Below are positions 17,056 through 26,268 of a DNA stretch of 61,166 nt, piece after piece. The notes below the pieces were generated by a model, which saw nothing but the letters and a program-made list of their open reading frames with translations, searched no databases and was not told the DNA's origin. This DNA comes from Planifilum sp021793745 (GTDB taxonomy: Bacteria; Bacillota; Bacilli; Thermoactinomycetales; DSM-44946), in assembly GCA_937983105.1 (NCBI GenBank), contig CALKAM010000119.1:1-61166 (forward strand). Reading direction: 5' to 3'. The translations under genes were made by a program, and so were the position numbers. Numbering within the stretch: position 1 is the first letter of the stretch; the number at the start of each line of letters is the position of its first letter.

Positions 17056-17400
17056 TCAGGATGTTTTCAAAGAGGCCTGCCTTTGATTGGCTTCCTGCCC
17101 GCGGGCGGAGGTGATGAGGAGGCTGCAGCCCTCTTCCGTTTCGACCGCCGGGCTCACCCCCGGAGGCGAATAATAGTAATCCCCCTGCCGGAGTTCCTGC
17201 GGACCCAACCGGACGGACCCTTCCAGGACGAAAATCTCTTCCCAGCCGACGTGCTCGTGAACCGGAAAACGGCCGCCGGCATCCATCTCCAACAGAATGC
17301 TGTACTCTTCGCCATATCTGCGCAGATAACTGAGCCGGACACCATCACCCATGGGAATCCAATTTCCGTCGCCCCTGCGGATGACATAGGGCCCTTCCAT
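17056..17400 (-). CDS. Small cupin-domain protein
   Basis: A 114-residue single-domain cupin. Motif 1 is FPVHEHVGWEEIFVLEG and motif 2 is GDYYYSPPGVSP. The layout resembles ChrR-type cupins that act as anti-sigma sensor domains, but no helical sigma-binding domain or sigma gene is present. One expected metal-binding His in motif 2 is absent (SPPGVSP), so metal binding may be altered. Start chosen at 17400 after GAGGGGG. Confidence 0.75.
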   Translation of the reverse strand: MEGPYVIRRGDGNWIPMGDGVRLSYLRRYGEEYSILLEMDAGGRFPVHEHVGWEEIFVLEGSVRLGPQELRQGDYYYSPPGVSPAVETEEGCSLLITSARGQEANQRQASLKTS

Positions 17401-17462
17401 TGACAAAAACCCCCTCATTCATTTGGGTTCATTGTACTCCATCCATCGGGAGGGTTCAACAC

Positions 17463-17510
17463 AACCGCGGAAAAATTGCATCAAATCACCGGGACGGCGT
17501 TTCCGCGGTT
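17463..17510. repeat. 10-bp perfect inverted repeat at a gene end
   Basis: AACCGCGGAA (17463-17472) and TTCCGCGGTT (17501-17510) flank the stop codon of the 17486-17869 gene. T's follow only on the plus strand. Confidence 0.55.
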
Positions 17511-17869
17511 TTTTCGGACCAATAGGAACGGAAATGCTCTTCGCATTCGCTCCGCAGCCATTCGTTGACATATCGCTGGGTATGCAGAAAGCCGCGAAAG
17601 CGGGCCTTCACCTGGCGGCTGTCGGGCAGCTGTTTCACCTCGAGGATCTCCCCTCCGATCCGGCGCAATTCCCTTCGGGCCTGGCGGGCATCCTGCGCAA
17701 CCCGCTCGCGGAGCTCCTGCAGCATCCCTTCGAAGGGGCGGCGCATTTTGACGGGGCTGCTTGCGATCACCCGACAATCCCGTTCCAAGACCCGTTCCAA
17801 CACCTCCAGGATCACAATCCGTTTCACCAAATCCGCAAAGCGGCGATATTCCTCCGGAGCAATCAGCAT
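17486..17869 (-). CDS. YhjD-like hypothetical protein
   Basis: A 127-residue charged helical protein. It opens with MLIAPEEYRRFADLVKRIVI and contains KMRRPFEGMLQELRERV and FRGFLHTQRYVNEWLR, which remind me of B. subtilis YhjD and its relatives, a small family without known function. The start at 17869 follows GGAGG; the frame continues upstream without stop, so a longer form cannot be excluded. Its stop codon is inside a 10-bp inverted repeat. Confidence 0.55.
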   Translation of the reverse strand: MLIAPEEYRRFADLVKRIVILEVLERVLERDCRVIASSPVKMRRPFEGMLQELRERVAQDARQARRELRRIGGEILEVKQLPDSRQVKARFRGFLHTQRYVNEWLRSECEEHFRSYWSEKTAETPSR

Positions 17870-18003
17870 CGCTCCATCCCACCTCCGGCTCCCATCCTCC
17901 TTTGCCTCCATTATATGCAAACATACGTTCCTGTTTCGTTGGTATTTTTCTCCGCAGGGAAACGGGCTTTGCGGAAGCACCCTGCCGGTATCCCGCTTAA
18001 ACG

Positions 18004-18045
18004 CAAAAAAAGAAAGGCCGCCCTGGTCCGGGCGCGCCCTTCTCG
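18004..18045 (-). terminator. Terminator after CBS gene
   Basis: On the minus strand a GC-rich stem (GGGCGCGCC/GGGCGGCC type, one bulge) followed by TTTCTTTTTTT. Confidence 0.6.
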
Positions 18046-18048
18046 CCT

Positions 18049-18477
18049 TCACATGACGGGACGGCTGGGCTCGGAAATGTTGCTCAGCGCCTGCCCCGCT
18101 TCATCGGCAAAGGGTTGACGGACAGCCAAATCCCCGATGGAGACGACGCCCACCAGCCGGCCGTTTTCCACGACGGGAAGCCGGCGGATTTGATGCTGGG
18201 CCATCAGTTGAGCCGCTTCATCGACGGACATGTCGGGGTGTCCCGTCACCGGTGCGTCGGTCATCACTTCCGCCACCTGCTGGGAATTGGGCTTTCGATC
18301 GGCGATGCCCCGGATGACCAGATCCCGGTCGGTGATGACCCCCCGCAGCTGTCCGTTTTCCACGACGGGAACCATGCCGATATTGTGCTGTTTCATCATG
18401 CTGGCCGCTTGGTACACATTGTCCTGGGGCGATACCGCGGCAATCTGAGTCGTCATGATATCCCTGAGCTGAGCCAT
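18049..18477 (-). CDS. Two-CBS-domain protein
   Basis: A 142-residue protein consisting of a CBS pair: IMTTQIAAVSPQDNVYQAAS...GVITDRDLVIRGI and VMTDAPVTGHPDMSVDEAAQ...GVVSIGDLAVR. It resembles B. subtilis YhcV/YlbB-type stand-alone CBS proteins, thought to sense adenosyl nucleotides. The start at 18477 follows AAAAGGAGGGG. The YetF-type gene lies immediately upstream on the same strand, about 80 bp away. Confidence 0.85.
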   Translation of the reverse strand: MAQLRDIMTTQIAAVSPQDNVYQAASMMKQHNIGMVPVVENGQLRGVITDRDLVIRGIADRKPNSQQVAEVMTDAPVTGHPDMSVDEAAQLMAQHQIRRLPVVENGRLVGVVSIGDLAVRQPFADEAGQALSNISEPSRPVM

Positions 18478-18556
18478 TGTCGGATCCCCTCCTTTTCTGG
18501 GGTTAGTTTTCACCGTCCCGGGCAAATGCATTCCTCCTGAACGGGGACAGTATTTG

Positions 18557-19246
18557 TCAATGCACCTGATCCCGGCGCATATCCACATACAGGGATCCGT
18601 CGCTTTCCAGGGACACGTAAAAGACATCCCGCAGGGACTTCACCTTCCGCTTTTTCAACTGGTCCATCAACCACCGGCCGGTTTTCCCGATTTTTCGCAG
18701 GTTTTCATAAATAATTTGACCGTCTACCACCAGCTCCATCGGCACTTCGGGTTTTTTCTGCGGCTGCGAGAGGCTCTGGGGCGTCAACTGCTGGTATTCC
18801 GGTTTTCGCATCACCGAAAGACTCCCGTCATTTTCCAAAATGGCGTACTGAACCTGGGAGACGTCAAACACGTCCTTTTCCCGGAGAAGCTGCATGATTT
18901 GGTCGACGTTAAAACGGCTTTTGCGCAGGTTGTTCTCCAAAATCTTTCCATTTTGGATGACGATGACCGGATCCCCTTCCAACAGCTTCTTGGCCCAACG
19001 GCTTTTCAGGGTGAGATAGGACATCAAAAAGGTGAAACCTCCGAAGAGGACCAACCCGAAAAAGTGAAGACCGGTTTCCGTATCGATATCGGTGGCCAGT
19101 GCGGCGGCGATGGAACCGAAGGTGATGCCGTTGATATATTCGAAATAAGTCAGTTCGGAGATTTGCTGTTTTCCCAGGATGATCGTCAGCACCAAAATGG
19201 TGCCGAAGGCGAGGAGCGTTTGGAAAAAGACATGAAGGTATGCCAA
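18557..19246 (-). CDS. DUF421/YetF family membrane protein
   Basis: A 229-residue protein with three N-terminal membrane helices and two cytoplasmic YetF domains. LEGDPVIVIQNGKILENNLRK and MELVVDGQIIYENLRKIGK are the duplicated soluble motif of the family; SPREs like this occur in spore-membrane and general paralogues. The best start is a TTG at 19246 after GGGTGGGAG; the longer in-frame extension is Pro/Gly/Arg-rich and unlikely. Function of the family is largely unknown; some members accompany spoVA loci. Confidence 0.83.
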   Translation of the reverse strand: MAYLHVFFQTLLAFGTILVLTIILGKQQISELTYFEYINGITFGSIAAALATDIDTETGLHFFGLVLFGGFTFLMSYLTLKSRWAKKLLEGDPVIVIQNGKILENNLRKSRFNVDQIMQLLREKDVFDVSQVQYAILENDGSLSVMRKPEYQQLTPQSLSQPQKKPEVPMELVVDGQIIYENLRKIGKTGRWLMDQLKKRKVKSLRDVFYVSLESDGSLYVDMRRDQVH

Positions 19247-19438
19247 TGACTCTCCCACCCCCTTCCGTGATCCCTGTTGTCCGTATCCTCCCCAGATCCC
19301 GGCGGGATATGAATGGGGCGACCTCCGGCCGCGGGGCACCCTCCGGTACCCGGCGCCCGGCGGAGAGGAGCTCCCCGGTCCTGCCCGCCGTCTTCTCTTT
19401 CCAGATCATCCCCGCGGAACACAGCGGTACTTCGGCCA

Positions 19439-20917
19439 TCATCCGTCCGGCGGCCCCCCGTCCCTTTGATTTTTTTCCTCCTTCCACCACAGGGCTTCCT
19501 CCGGGTTTTGCAACGCCTCCTTGATCTCGTGTTTTTCTTCCACGGCAGGCGGCGATCCCCGAAGCGATTTGCCCGATGGATCCTTGACAAATCGGGTCAC
19601 AACGATCAAACCGATCACTGAGACGGCGACGAGATAATAGGCGGGAACCAGGCGATCGCCCGTCCAATTGATCAACCAGGAAACCACCAGGGGCGTCGTG
19701 CCGCCGAAAACGGAGGCGGAGACGTTGTAGGTAATGGCCAGCGCTCCGTATCGCACCTCGGTGTAGAACAGGGAAGGAAGCAACGAAGGCATGGTACCCT
19801 GAAAGCTGGAGGAAAAGATGCCCAGCATCACCAGACCCAGAAAAACCCATACGGCCTTCCCGTTTCCGATCAGCAGGAAGGCGGGAATGGACAGCAGGAC
19901 CAGCCCGATCAATCCGCCCTGGACCACCCGTTTGGACCCGATCCGATCGCCGATATACCCCATCAAAAGCACGATCGGCACCATGATCCCCATCACGACG
20001 ACAATCAACAGCAATCCCTTCGTTTCCCCGTAACCGAGGACGGCCGACAGGTGGGAAGGCATGTAGGACAAAACCGTGTAATTGACGACGTTATAAAAAA
20101 ATACCACGATCATCCCGATCAACAGGGTTCGCCAGTAATAAGCCAAAATCTCCTTGAACGACAGATACTGATCCTGATTTCGCTCCTCCTCCATCGCCTC
20201 AAAGGCGGGCGTTTCTTCGAGGCGTTCCCGCAGGTAATATCCGATCAGCCCCAGGGGACCCGCCACCAAAAAGGGAATTCGCCATCCCCATTGGGTCATG
20301 GTATCGGATCCCAGGGTCAGCGTCAGCAGAGTGACAAAGGAGGCGCCGGCAATATATCCCACCAGGGTCCCCACTTCCAACCCGCTGGACATCATTCCCC
20401 GCTTTTTGTCCGGCGTCGATTCGGCGATGAAGGTCATCGCTCCGGCATACTCTCCGCCCGTCGAAAACCCTTGCGCCAATCGGGCGATCAACAATAAAAT
20501 CGTCGCCGTCGAACCGATCGTCTCGTAGCTGGGGATCAAACCGATACTCAGCGTCGAGACGGCCATCAGGATGAGGGTGATCGCAAGCACCCTCTTCCGT
20601 CCCCATCGATCGCCCAGCATCCCGAAGAAGATCCCGCCCAGCGGACGAGCGATAAAGGCGACGGCAAAGGTGGCGAAGGAATAGATCAACTGGACTCCGC
20701 TCGACATCTCGGGAAAGAAGACCTTCCCGATCGTCACCGCCAAATAGGAATAAATGCCGAAATCAAACCATTCCACCGCATTGCCGATACTGGTAGCCAA
20801 CACCGCTTTCCGCGCCGCATCCATATCGACGACGGTGATATCTTCCCTTTTCAGGCGGAATTTTTTTCGTCTGCGCCTTGCCTGCTGCTCCCTGCTTTCG
20901 TTTTCCCGCTCAGCCAA
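19439..20917 (-). CDS. MHS-family MFS transporter (ProP-like)
   Basis: A 492-residue protein with 12 membrane segments and charged cytoplasmic tails (N-terminal residues 1-35 basic, C-terminal 40 acidic/basic). ATSIGNAVEWFDFGIYSYLA near residue 42 and GMLGDRWGRKR match the metabolite:H+ symporter family, which includes ProP and KgtP. Likely substrates are compatible solutes such as proline/betaine or organic acids. The E. coli ProP-type C-terminal coiled coil is not obvious here. Confidence 0.9.
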   Translation of the reverse strand: MAERENESREQQARRRRKKFRLKREDITVVDMDAARKAVLATSIGNAVEWFDFGIYSYLAVTIGKVFFPEMSSGVQLIYSFATFAVAFIARPLGGIFFGMLGDRWGRKRVLAITLILMAVSTLSIGLIPSYETIGSTATILLLIARLAQGFSTGGEYAGAMTFIAESTPDKKRGMMSSGLEVGTLVGYIAGASFVTLLTLTLGSDTMTQWGWRIPFLVAGPLGLIGYYLRERLEETPAFEAMEEERNQDQYLSFKEILAYYWRTLLIGMIVVFFYNVVNYTVLSYMPSHLSAVLGYGETKGLLLIVVVMGIMVPIVLLMGYIGDRIGSKRVVQGGLIGLVLLSIPAFLLIGNGKAVWVFLGLVMLGIFSSSFQGTMPSLLPSLFYTEVRYGALAITYNVSASVFGGTTPLVVSWLINWTGDRLVPAYYLVAVSVIGLIVVTRFVKDPSGKSLRGSPPAVEEKHEIKEALQNPEEALWWKEEKNQRDGGPPDG

Positions 20918-20992
20918 TCGACTGCCCCCCTCGTCGGATCAAAAGAGCCATTTTCCCGAAGTTAGTATGGGGACGGAAGGGGGCTTTCATAC

Positions 20993-21020
20993 AAAAAAGC
21001 GGACTCCGCAAGGAGTCCGA
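20993..21020 (-). terminator. Terminator after the two membrane-protein genes
   Basis: On the minus strand CGGACTCC/GGAGTCCG stem followed by GCTTTTTTG. Confidence 0.88.
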
Positions 21021-21125
21021 ATACGGCAGACAAGTCCGGGAAGTCGGTAGACCTCGACTCCCTGCAGGGGCGAAGGGCCCGGCGAGTCACGCTTTGTACA
21101 ACCTCCACCTCGTGGCGGGGAAGGA

Positions 21126-21677
21126 TCAGCCGGCGCGTTTCCTCCGCTTCGCAGGAAGCTCCCGTTTTCCCTTCCTGCCTTTGATCTTGCCGAAGGGCTT
21201 CAAGTAGGTGATGAAGGTCATGAAAAGCAGCGCCGCCAAATTGACCGCCCCGCCCACCATGTTCGACATCCAGGTGGACTGGAATGCGTCCTGCTGTAGG
21301 GAGGCGTAACCCCACCGCTCCGCCGCATCGAGAAGAAAGGAAAACCACCGGCTGACAAAAAAGATGGCAAACAGGATGATCCCCACGGTCAAGATCAGTT
21401 TGATCAGAACCCAGTAATATTTCGTGAGGCCCCAATTGGTCCAAACCGACAACAGAACGCCGGAGATCAAGGCGACCAGGGCCGGATATTTGAGCAGCGC
21501 CTCATCCACGATATGCATGCTGGACAGCGTATAGAGCAGTTGCGGACCGTTTTCGGCACTCCTCATGGACCATCCCAGGAGCAGCATGCAGCAGGTCCCG
21601 CCGAACCAGGCCATGACGGAGAGGACGTGGATCGCCACCAGCATCTGTTTTTTTCGCACACTCAAACGATAAGCCAT
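21126..21677 (-). CDS. DUF2269-like integral membrane protein
   Basis: A 183-residue protein with four hydrophobic helices. VAIHVLSVMAWFGGTCCMLLLG at the start and a central HIVDEALLKYPALVALISGV segment resemble the DUF2269 group of four-helix membrane proteins with conserved His residues. The start at 21677 follows AGGGGGG. It lies 11 bp downstream of another membrane protein gene. Function is unknown; the His residues in helices might bind haem or metal, which is speculation. Confidence 0.65.
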   Translation of the reverse strand: MAYRLSVRKKQMLVAIHVLSVMAWFGGTCCMLLLGWSMRSAENGPQLLYTLSSMHIVDEALLKYPALVALISGVLLSVWTNWGLTKYYWVLIKLILTVGIILFAIFFVSRWFSFLLDAAERWGYASLQQDAFQSTWMSNMVGGAVNLAALLFMTFITYLKPFGKIKGRKGKRELPAKRRKRAG

Positions 21678-21688
21678 CTTATCCCCCC

Positions 21689-22198
21689 TTACGGCAATCC
21701 GTGTTCGCGCCGATCCAGCAACAAGAAAGCCTTTAGCGAACATGCCGCGACCGCGAAGCATCCGAGGACGCGGAACCAATGCCCCCGCTGAAATTCGATG
21801 GCCACCTGCTCGAGGGTAGCGACCGAATGGAGGGCAGTCCCCTCTTCAAACATGATTGTGTTCCGCGGCCAAAAATAAATCATGGAAAAAAGGAACTCTC
21901 CGGCCAACAGGAGCAGAAGGCCGGCCAAGAGCCAGTAGCGCACCGGTTGGACGCGCCAGTTAAAAATCAGGACACCGATTCCGGTAAGGAGCGCCGCCAT
22001 GCCGACGGGCGGAAAAAAATCGTGGGGTCCTCCCACAACCAGGAACGCCATGGCGTTTTCCAGGGAGCGGGGAACCTGATGAAAAATATTGGGGTAAAGG
22101 ATCAGGGTCTCAAAAAGGATGGCGCCAAACAGGATCATCACCGTCCACAGGTGGAGCCATCGAAACGCACAGGACAAGGGTCGCATCACCTTTGTCAT
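21689..22198 (-). CDS. Four-helix membrane protein of unknown function
   Basis: A 169-residue protein with about four membrane segments, some with His/Trp (FRWLHLWTVMILFGAILFETL). The ATG at 22198 has GGGAGG 8 bp upstream; a GTG at 22207 is an alternative. It forms a two-gene unit with the DUF2269-like gene and is transcribed away from the two-component system, with about 155 bp between the starts. The pair could be a target of that system; this is inference. Confidence 0.6.
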   Translation of the reverse strand: MTKVMRPLSCAFRWLHLWTVMILFGAILFETLILYPNIFHQVPRSLENAMAFLVVGGPHDFFPPVGMAALLTGIGVLIFNWRVQPVRYWLLAGLLLLLAGEFLFSMIYFWPRNTIMFEEGTALHSVATLEQVAIEFQRGHWFRVLGCFAVAACSLKAFLLLDRREHGLP

Positions 22199-22353
22199 CC
22201 ATCCCACCTCCCACCTCAGCGAATCGGGCTGTACCTATCCTAACAGGCGGATGTTGTGGACTTATGACAAACTCCTGCGCTTTCGATGACGAATTGCAGA
22301 AACGGGGAATTTTGTCGTTATCATAGAAGGAGAGTCGATGGGAGGAAAGAAAG

Positions 22354-23037
22354 ATGACCCACACCCTGCTGTTGGTGGACGATGAGGAAAAAGTACTCGA
22401 TTTTATGGAGCCCTTTCTGCGACAGGAAGGATTTCGCACCGCAACCGCCCAGACGGGCACCGAGGCCCTGCGGAAGGCCGAGGAGATAAAGCCTTCCCTT
22501 GTCGTCCTGGACTGGATGCTGCCGGAGATGAGCGGCATCGATGTGTGTCGGGAGTTGCGCAAACGACATCGGATGGGCATCATCATGGTGACGGCCCGAA
22601 CCGAGGAAACGGACAAGATCATCGGATTGGAAGTGGGTGCCGACGACTACATCACCAAACCCTTTTCCCTGCGGGAGCTGGTGGCCCGCATCCGCGCCGT
22701 CCTGCGCCGGATTGAAGGAGAGAAGGGCGATGTGGATGCGATGCGGCGCGGCGATCTCCTGATTTCCGAGTCCCGGTGCCGCGTTTGGAAGCGGGGAAAG
22801 GAAATCTCCCTGACGCCCACGGAATTTAAACTGCTCCTCACCCTGGCCGCCCGACCGGGAATCGTATACAGCCGGTTGCAGCTGTTGGAGTCGCTGGATG
22901 ACGGCCTCTGGAACGACGAGCGGACCGTGGACGCCCATATCAGCCGCATCCGCAAAAAAATCGAAGACGATCCCGCAAAGCCCGTCTATCTTCAAACGGT
23001 CTACGGATTCGGATATCGGTTCGGTGACCCCTCATGA
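22354..23037 (+). CDS. OmpR-family response regulator
   Basis: A 227-residue regulator. The receiver domain has the acidic pair at 9-10, the phosphorylatable Asp53 in VVLDWMLPE, Thr in MVTAR and Lys102 in YITKPF. The C-terminal winged helix has LTPTEFKLLLTLAARPG and RTVDAHISRIRKKI. Its stop overlaps the kinase start by 4 bp, so the pair is co-translated. The specific signal cannot be read. A direct repeat fitting this regulator class lies upstream of the lipoprotein gene that follows the kinase. Confidence 0.95.
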   Translation: MTHTLLLVDDEEKVLDFMEPFLRQEGFRTATAQTGTEALRKAEEIKPSLVVLDWMLPEMSGIDVCRELRKRHRMGIIMVTARTEETDKIIGLEVGADDYITKPFSLRELVARIRAVLRRIEGEKGDVDAMRRGDLLISESRCRVWKRGKEISLTPTEFKLLLTLAARPGIVYSRLQLLESLDDGLWNDERTVDAHISRIRKKIEDDPAKPVYLQTVYGFGYRFGDPS

Positions 23038-24395
23038 GCGTCAAAAACAAACTGTTCATCGTCATGGCATTATTTATCATAGGGATGGGTGCGGCCTTCG
23101 CCTTTGTCACCCAAATTGTGCTGCGGGACGCCCTCGACGTGATGGTGGAATCCCCCCGAAAAGAGGACATCGACGCGCTCTCCCGCATCTTCGCCGACCA
23201 CTATGAAAAAAACCGCAGATCCTGGGAAAAAATCCACCGGATCGATTTGGAAACCGAACTGAAGGAAAGCGACAAAGAGGCCAGCATCGTCCTCCTGTCG
23301 CCCAACCGTCAAATCCTGTATACCGCGGGAGAAGCCGGCCCCTCCACCGTCTTAAAATTCGGAGTCCGAAGCCTGGTGCGGCTGAAGGGGGAAACCATCG
23401 GGTTTTTGTATTATCACGATCCGGCCGTCGATTTCATGTCCCGCCTGCGAATCGGAATACTGGATTCCACGACGCTTCTTCTGGTGGTGGGCTCCCTCTT
23501 TTTTGTCGCCATTTCCCTGCTGGTCGCCTATTGGCTGTCAAAGCGCCTGACCGCTCCCCTTCGACGGCTGATCGCCGCCATCGACCGATTGGGAAACGGG
23601 GAACTCGGAATCCAGGCGCCGGTCACCACCGGCGATGAGTACGGAAAAGTGGCCGAAGCGTTTAACGACATGTCCCGGCAGTTAAAACAGGCCGAGGAGA
23701 CCCGTAAAAACCTGGTGGCCGATGTCGCCCATGAATTGCGAACACCGCTCACCATCCTCCGGGGCAAGCTGGATTACCTCCAGCAAAGCGGACGGCCGAT
23801 CCCGCCGGAGCAGCTGTTGCCGCTGCAGGATGAGCTGATCCGCTTAACCCGCCTCGTGGAGGATCTGCATCAACTCACGCTGGCAGAGGCGAAAAAGCTG
23901 CCCCTGGAACGGAAACCGACGAACATCCCCGCCCTTCTGCGAAGGGTTCTGGATCGAATCGGTCCCGAAGCCGACAAAAAGGGAATCCGCCTTGCAATGA
24001 CCGGCTTTTCCGAGGAAGCGACAATCGCTGTCGACCCGAACCGAATCACCCAGGTGTTCCTCAACCTGCTGGTCAATGCCCTCCGCTACACCCCGCCGGG
24101 AGGATCCATCCGGGTCGACATCGCCCGGGAAGCGCAGCCCGATGCCGAACCGGATCTGCTGCGGGTAAGCGTCACAGACACGGGGATCGGCATCGAACCC
24201 GAACATCTGCCCCATCTTTTCGACCGCTTTTACCGCTCCGACCAAGCCCGGACGCGGAGCAGAGGGGGAACGGGACTGGGGCTCGCCATCGCCAAAGAGT
24301 TTGTGGTGGCCCACGGCGGGACGATCGATGTGGACAGCGAGCCCGGCCGCGGCACCACCTTTGTGGTCCGGTTGCCTTTTCCCAAAGAGGGTTGA
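23034..24395 (+). CDS. Membrane sensor histidine kinase
   Basis: A 453-residue kinase. Membrane helix 1 is residues 6-29, the extracytoplasmic sensor 30-140, membrane helix 2 about 144-167, HAMP 168-220, the H box VAHELRTPL with His233, and the ATPase domain 330-450 with N (LNLLVNALRYTP), G1 (DTGIGI), F and G2 (GGTGLGLAI) boxes. It autophosphorylates and passes phosphate to the regulator encoded just upstream. The short sensor domain has no recognised fold. Confidence 0.95.
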   Translation: MSVKNKLFIVMALFIIGMGAAFAFVTQIVLRDALDVMVESPRKEDIDALSRIFADHYEKNRRSWEKIHRIDLETELKESDKEASIVLLSPNRQILYTAGEAGPSTVLKFGVRSLVRLKGETIGFLYYHDPAVDFMSRLRIGILDSTTLLLVVGSLFFVAISLLVAYWLSKRLTAPLRRLIAAIDRLGNGELGIQAPVTTGDEYGKVAEAFNDMSRQLKQAEETRKNLVADVAHELRTPLTILRGKLDYLQQSGRPIPPEQLLPLQDELIRLTRLVEDLHQLTLAEAKKLPLERKPTNIPALLRRVLDRIGPEADKKGIRLAMTGFSEEATIAVDPNRITQVFLNLLVNALRYTPPGGSIRVDIAREAQPDAEPDLLRVSVTDTGIGIEPEHLPHLFDRFYRSDQARTRSRGGTGLGLAIAKEFVVAHGGTIDVDSEPGRGTTFVVRLPFPKEG

Positions 24396-24580
24396 CGAAG
24401 GCGATCCGCCCAGGGGCGGGGCAAAAATGTTCACCGAGGATGCGGGTTCCGGGGTAAACCGGCCAGGTTATCCGGCCCCGCTCCTTGGGGAAGCCCCCGA
24501 TTCTCCAGCCGCACCGCGCAAGAGGAGCGGTCTTCGTCAGCCTTTTCCGTCCGGCGGCCTGAGAGTGGGAGACATACGAT

Positions 24581-24603
24581 TTAAGAAAGCGTTAAGGTTT
24601 GCG
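24581..24603 (+). promoter_or_regulatory. Candidate response-regulator binding repeat
   Basis: TTAAGAAAGCG and TTAAGGTTTGCG form a direct repeat with 11-bp spacing, typical for OmpR-type dimers, 65-85 bp upstream of the lipoprotein start. Confidence 0.45.
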
Positions 24604-24666
24604 TCAGGTGGATGTCATCCTTTTATTCTACGATGGACCCGTGAACCGAACCGAAGGGGTGAAAAC

Positions 24667-24795
24667 ATGAAAAAGCTCCTATTGCTGATCGGCCTGGCTG
24701 CCTGTATTTCGCTGACGTCCTGTACATCCCTCCTCGGCAATCTCAATCATCACCTGCCTGTTGAAGAAAAAGAGCCGGCTGATGCACAGCGATAA
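24667..24795 (+). CDS. Very small lipoprotein
   Basis: A 42-residue peptide with a signal sequence and lipobox LTSC; only about 23 residues remain after cleavage. GAAGGGGTG precedes the ATG. It lies 270 bp downstream of the kinase gene, behind a TTAAG direct repeat, and is followed directly by a terminator. Small lipoproteins like this are often envelope-stress outputs or accessory peptides of two-component systems; here that is inference. Confidence 0.6.
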   Translation: MKKLLLLIGLAACISLTSCTSLLGNLNHHLPVEEKEPADAQR

Positions 24796-24807
24796 TGCTC
24801 CCCCATC

Positions 24808-24845
24808 AAAAAAGCCCGGTTCTTCCCCCGCGAAGAACCGGGCTT
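24808..24845. terminator. Bidirectional terminator
   Basis: AAGCCCGGTTCTTC/GAAGAACCGGGCTT perfect 14-bp stem, with A/T runs on both sides; serves the lipoprotein and the M20 gene. Confidence 0.9.
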
Positions 24846-24871
24846 CGTACGTCTCCGCCCTCCATCCCCCG

Positions 24872-26050
24872 CTACGCTTCATCCTTCAGATAGGTCAGCG
24901 CCGTAGAGGCGAGCAGTTCGGCGGCAAATTTCATCGCATTCTCATCGAAATCGAACCGAGGGTGATGATGGGGAAAATCGCGATCGCCCTCCCGATTGCC
25001 CGCTCCGACAAAGCAGAAAGCGCCGGGAACCTTTCCGAGATAATAAGCGAAGTCCTCCGCAGCCATCACCGGCTGAAGCTCCCAGACCCGGTCGTCGCCG
25101 ACGATCCTCCGAGCGACACTGGCCACCCGATGGGCTTCGACGGTATCATTGACCAGCGCGGGATATCCCCACTGATAGGTCACCCGGCACGTGGCCCCGT
25201 AGAGGGCACAGGTTTTCTCGGCGATTTCCCGGATTCGCTCATGCAACTGCCCGCGAAGGACCGGATCGAAGGTGCGAACCGTCCCCGTCAATGTACATCG
25301 CTCGGCAATCACATTGAAACCCTGGCCGCCCTGGATGGTGCCCACGGAAATGACACCCGACTTGAGGGGGTCGACCTGACGGCTGATCAGGGTCTGCAGA
25401 TGGACGATGAGATGGGAGGCGACCACGATGGCATCCACCGCTTCGTGGGGCAGCCCTCCGTGGCCTCCCTTTCCGAAAATCTCGATCTGAAAGGAGTCGG
25501 CGGCGGCCATCAGGGGCCCTCCCTTGATCCCGACGACGCCCACCGGCAGCGGGGTCCACAGATGAACACCATACACGGCATCCACCCCGTCGAGGGCGCC
25601 GTCCTGGATCATCTCCCGGGCTCCGCCGGGGATCACCTCTTCCGCATGTTGGAATAGGAATCGAACCTGCCCGGGGATCTCCTCCCGCATCTCCGACAGG
25701 AGGCGGGCAACCCCGAGGAGAACCGCCATGTGTCCGTCATGGCCGCATGCGTGCATCACGCCGGGAACCCGCGACCGATAGGTGCACGTCTTTTCATCCT
25801 GAATGGGAAGGGCATCCATATCCGCCCGCAGGGCAACGGTTTTCCCCGGCCGACCGCCGGTCAAGGTGCCCACCACGCCGCGACCCCCGACTCCCGTGCG
25901 CACGTCGATATCGAATCCCCGGAGGATCTCCACGACACGGGCCGGCGTCCGCTCCTCCTGAAAGGACAGTTCGGGCTCCATATGGAACATCCTCCGCCAC
26001 TCCACCATCTGGGAATAGATCTGCTCGATCCGTTCACTCAGCCGGTTCAA
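24872..26050 (-). CDS. M20D amidohydrolase / carboxypeptidase
   Basis: A roughly 392-residue metallohydrolase of the IAA-amino-acid hydrolase/N-acyl amino acid amidohydrolase group. MEPELSFQEERT, RADMDALPIQ, HACGHDGHMA and FLFQHAEE carry the metal-binding and catalytic residues; a lid/dimerisation domain lies about residues 185-295. The enzyme hydrolyses N-acyl amino acids or peptides. Start choice is a TTG at 26050, 8 bp after AAGGAG; an ATG at 26059 abuts that site and the frame is open to 26248. Confidence 0.88.
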   Translation of the reverse strand: MNRLSERIEQIYSQMVEWRRMFHMEPELSFQEERTPARVVEILRGFDIDVRTGVGGRGVVGTLTGGRPGKTVALRADMDALPIQDEKTCTYRSRVPGVMHACGHDGHMAVLLGVARLLSEMREEIPGQVRFLFQHAEEVIPGGAREMIQDGALDGVDAVYGVHLWTPLPVGVVGIKGGPLMAAADSFQIEIFGKGGHGGLPHEAVDAIVVASHLIVHLQTLISRQVDPLKSGVISVGTIQGGQGFNVIAERCTLTGTVRTFDPVLRGQLHERIREIAEKTCALYGATCRVTYQWGYPALVNDTVEAHRVASVARRIVGDDRVWELQPVMAAEDFAYYLGKVPGAFCFVGAGNREGDRDFPHHHPRFDFDENAMKFAAELLASTALTYLKDEA

Positions 26051-26268
26051 ACTCCCCATCTCCTTCCCTGTGGCTCTCCATCGAGATGCTTCCGCCTCTA
26101 AGTATGGGATAAAATATTCGGAAGCGCCACCCTTTTCTTTCGTCAAAACCATCGATCCATCACGGTAAGGGCCCGCCCCGATTGTCACGGCCTCGCCATT
26201 GCATCCCATGGCGGAACGTACTATCATGAATGAGATAGAATACTGCACTCACCAAGGAGGGAATCTCG

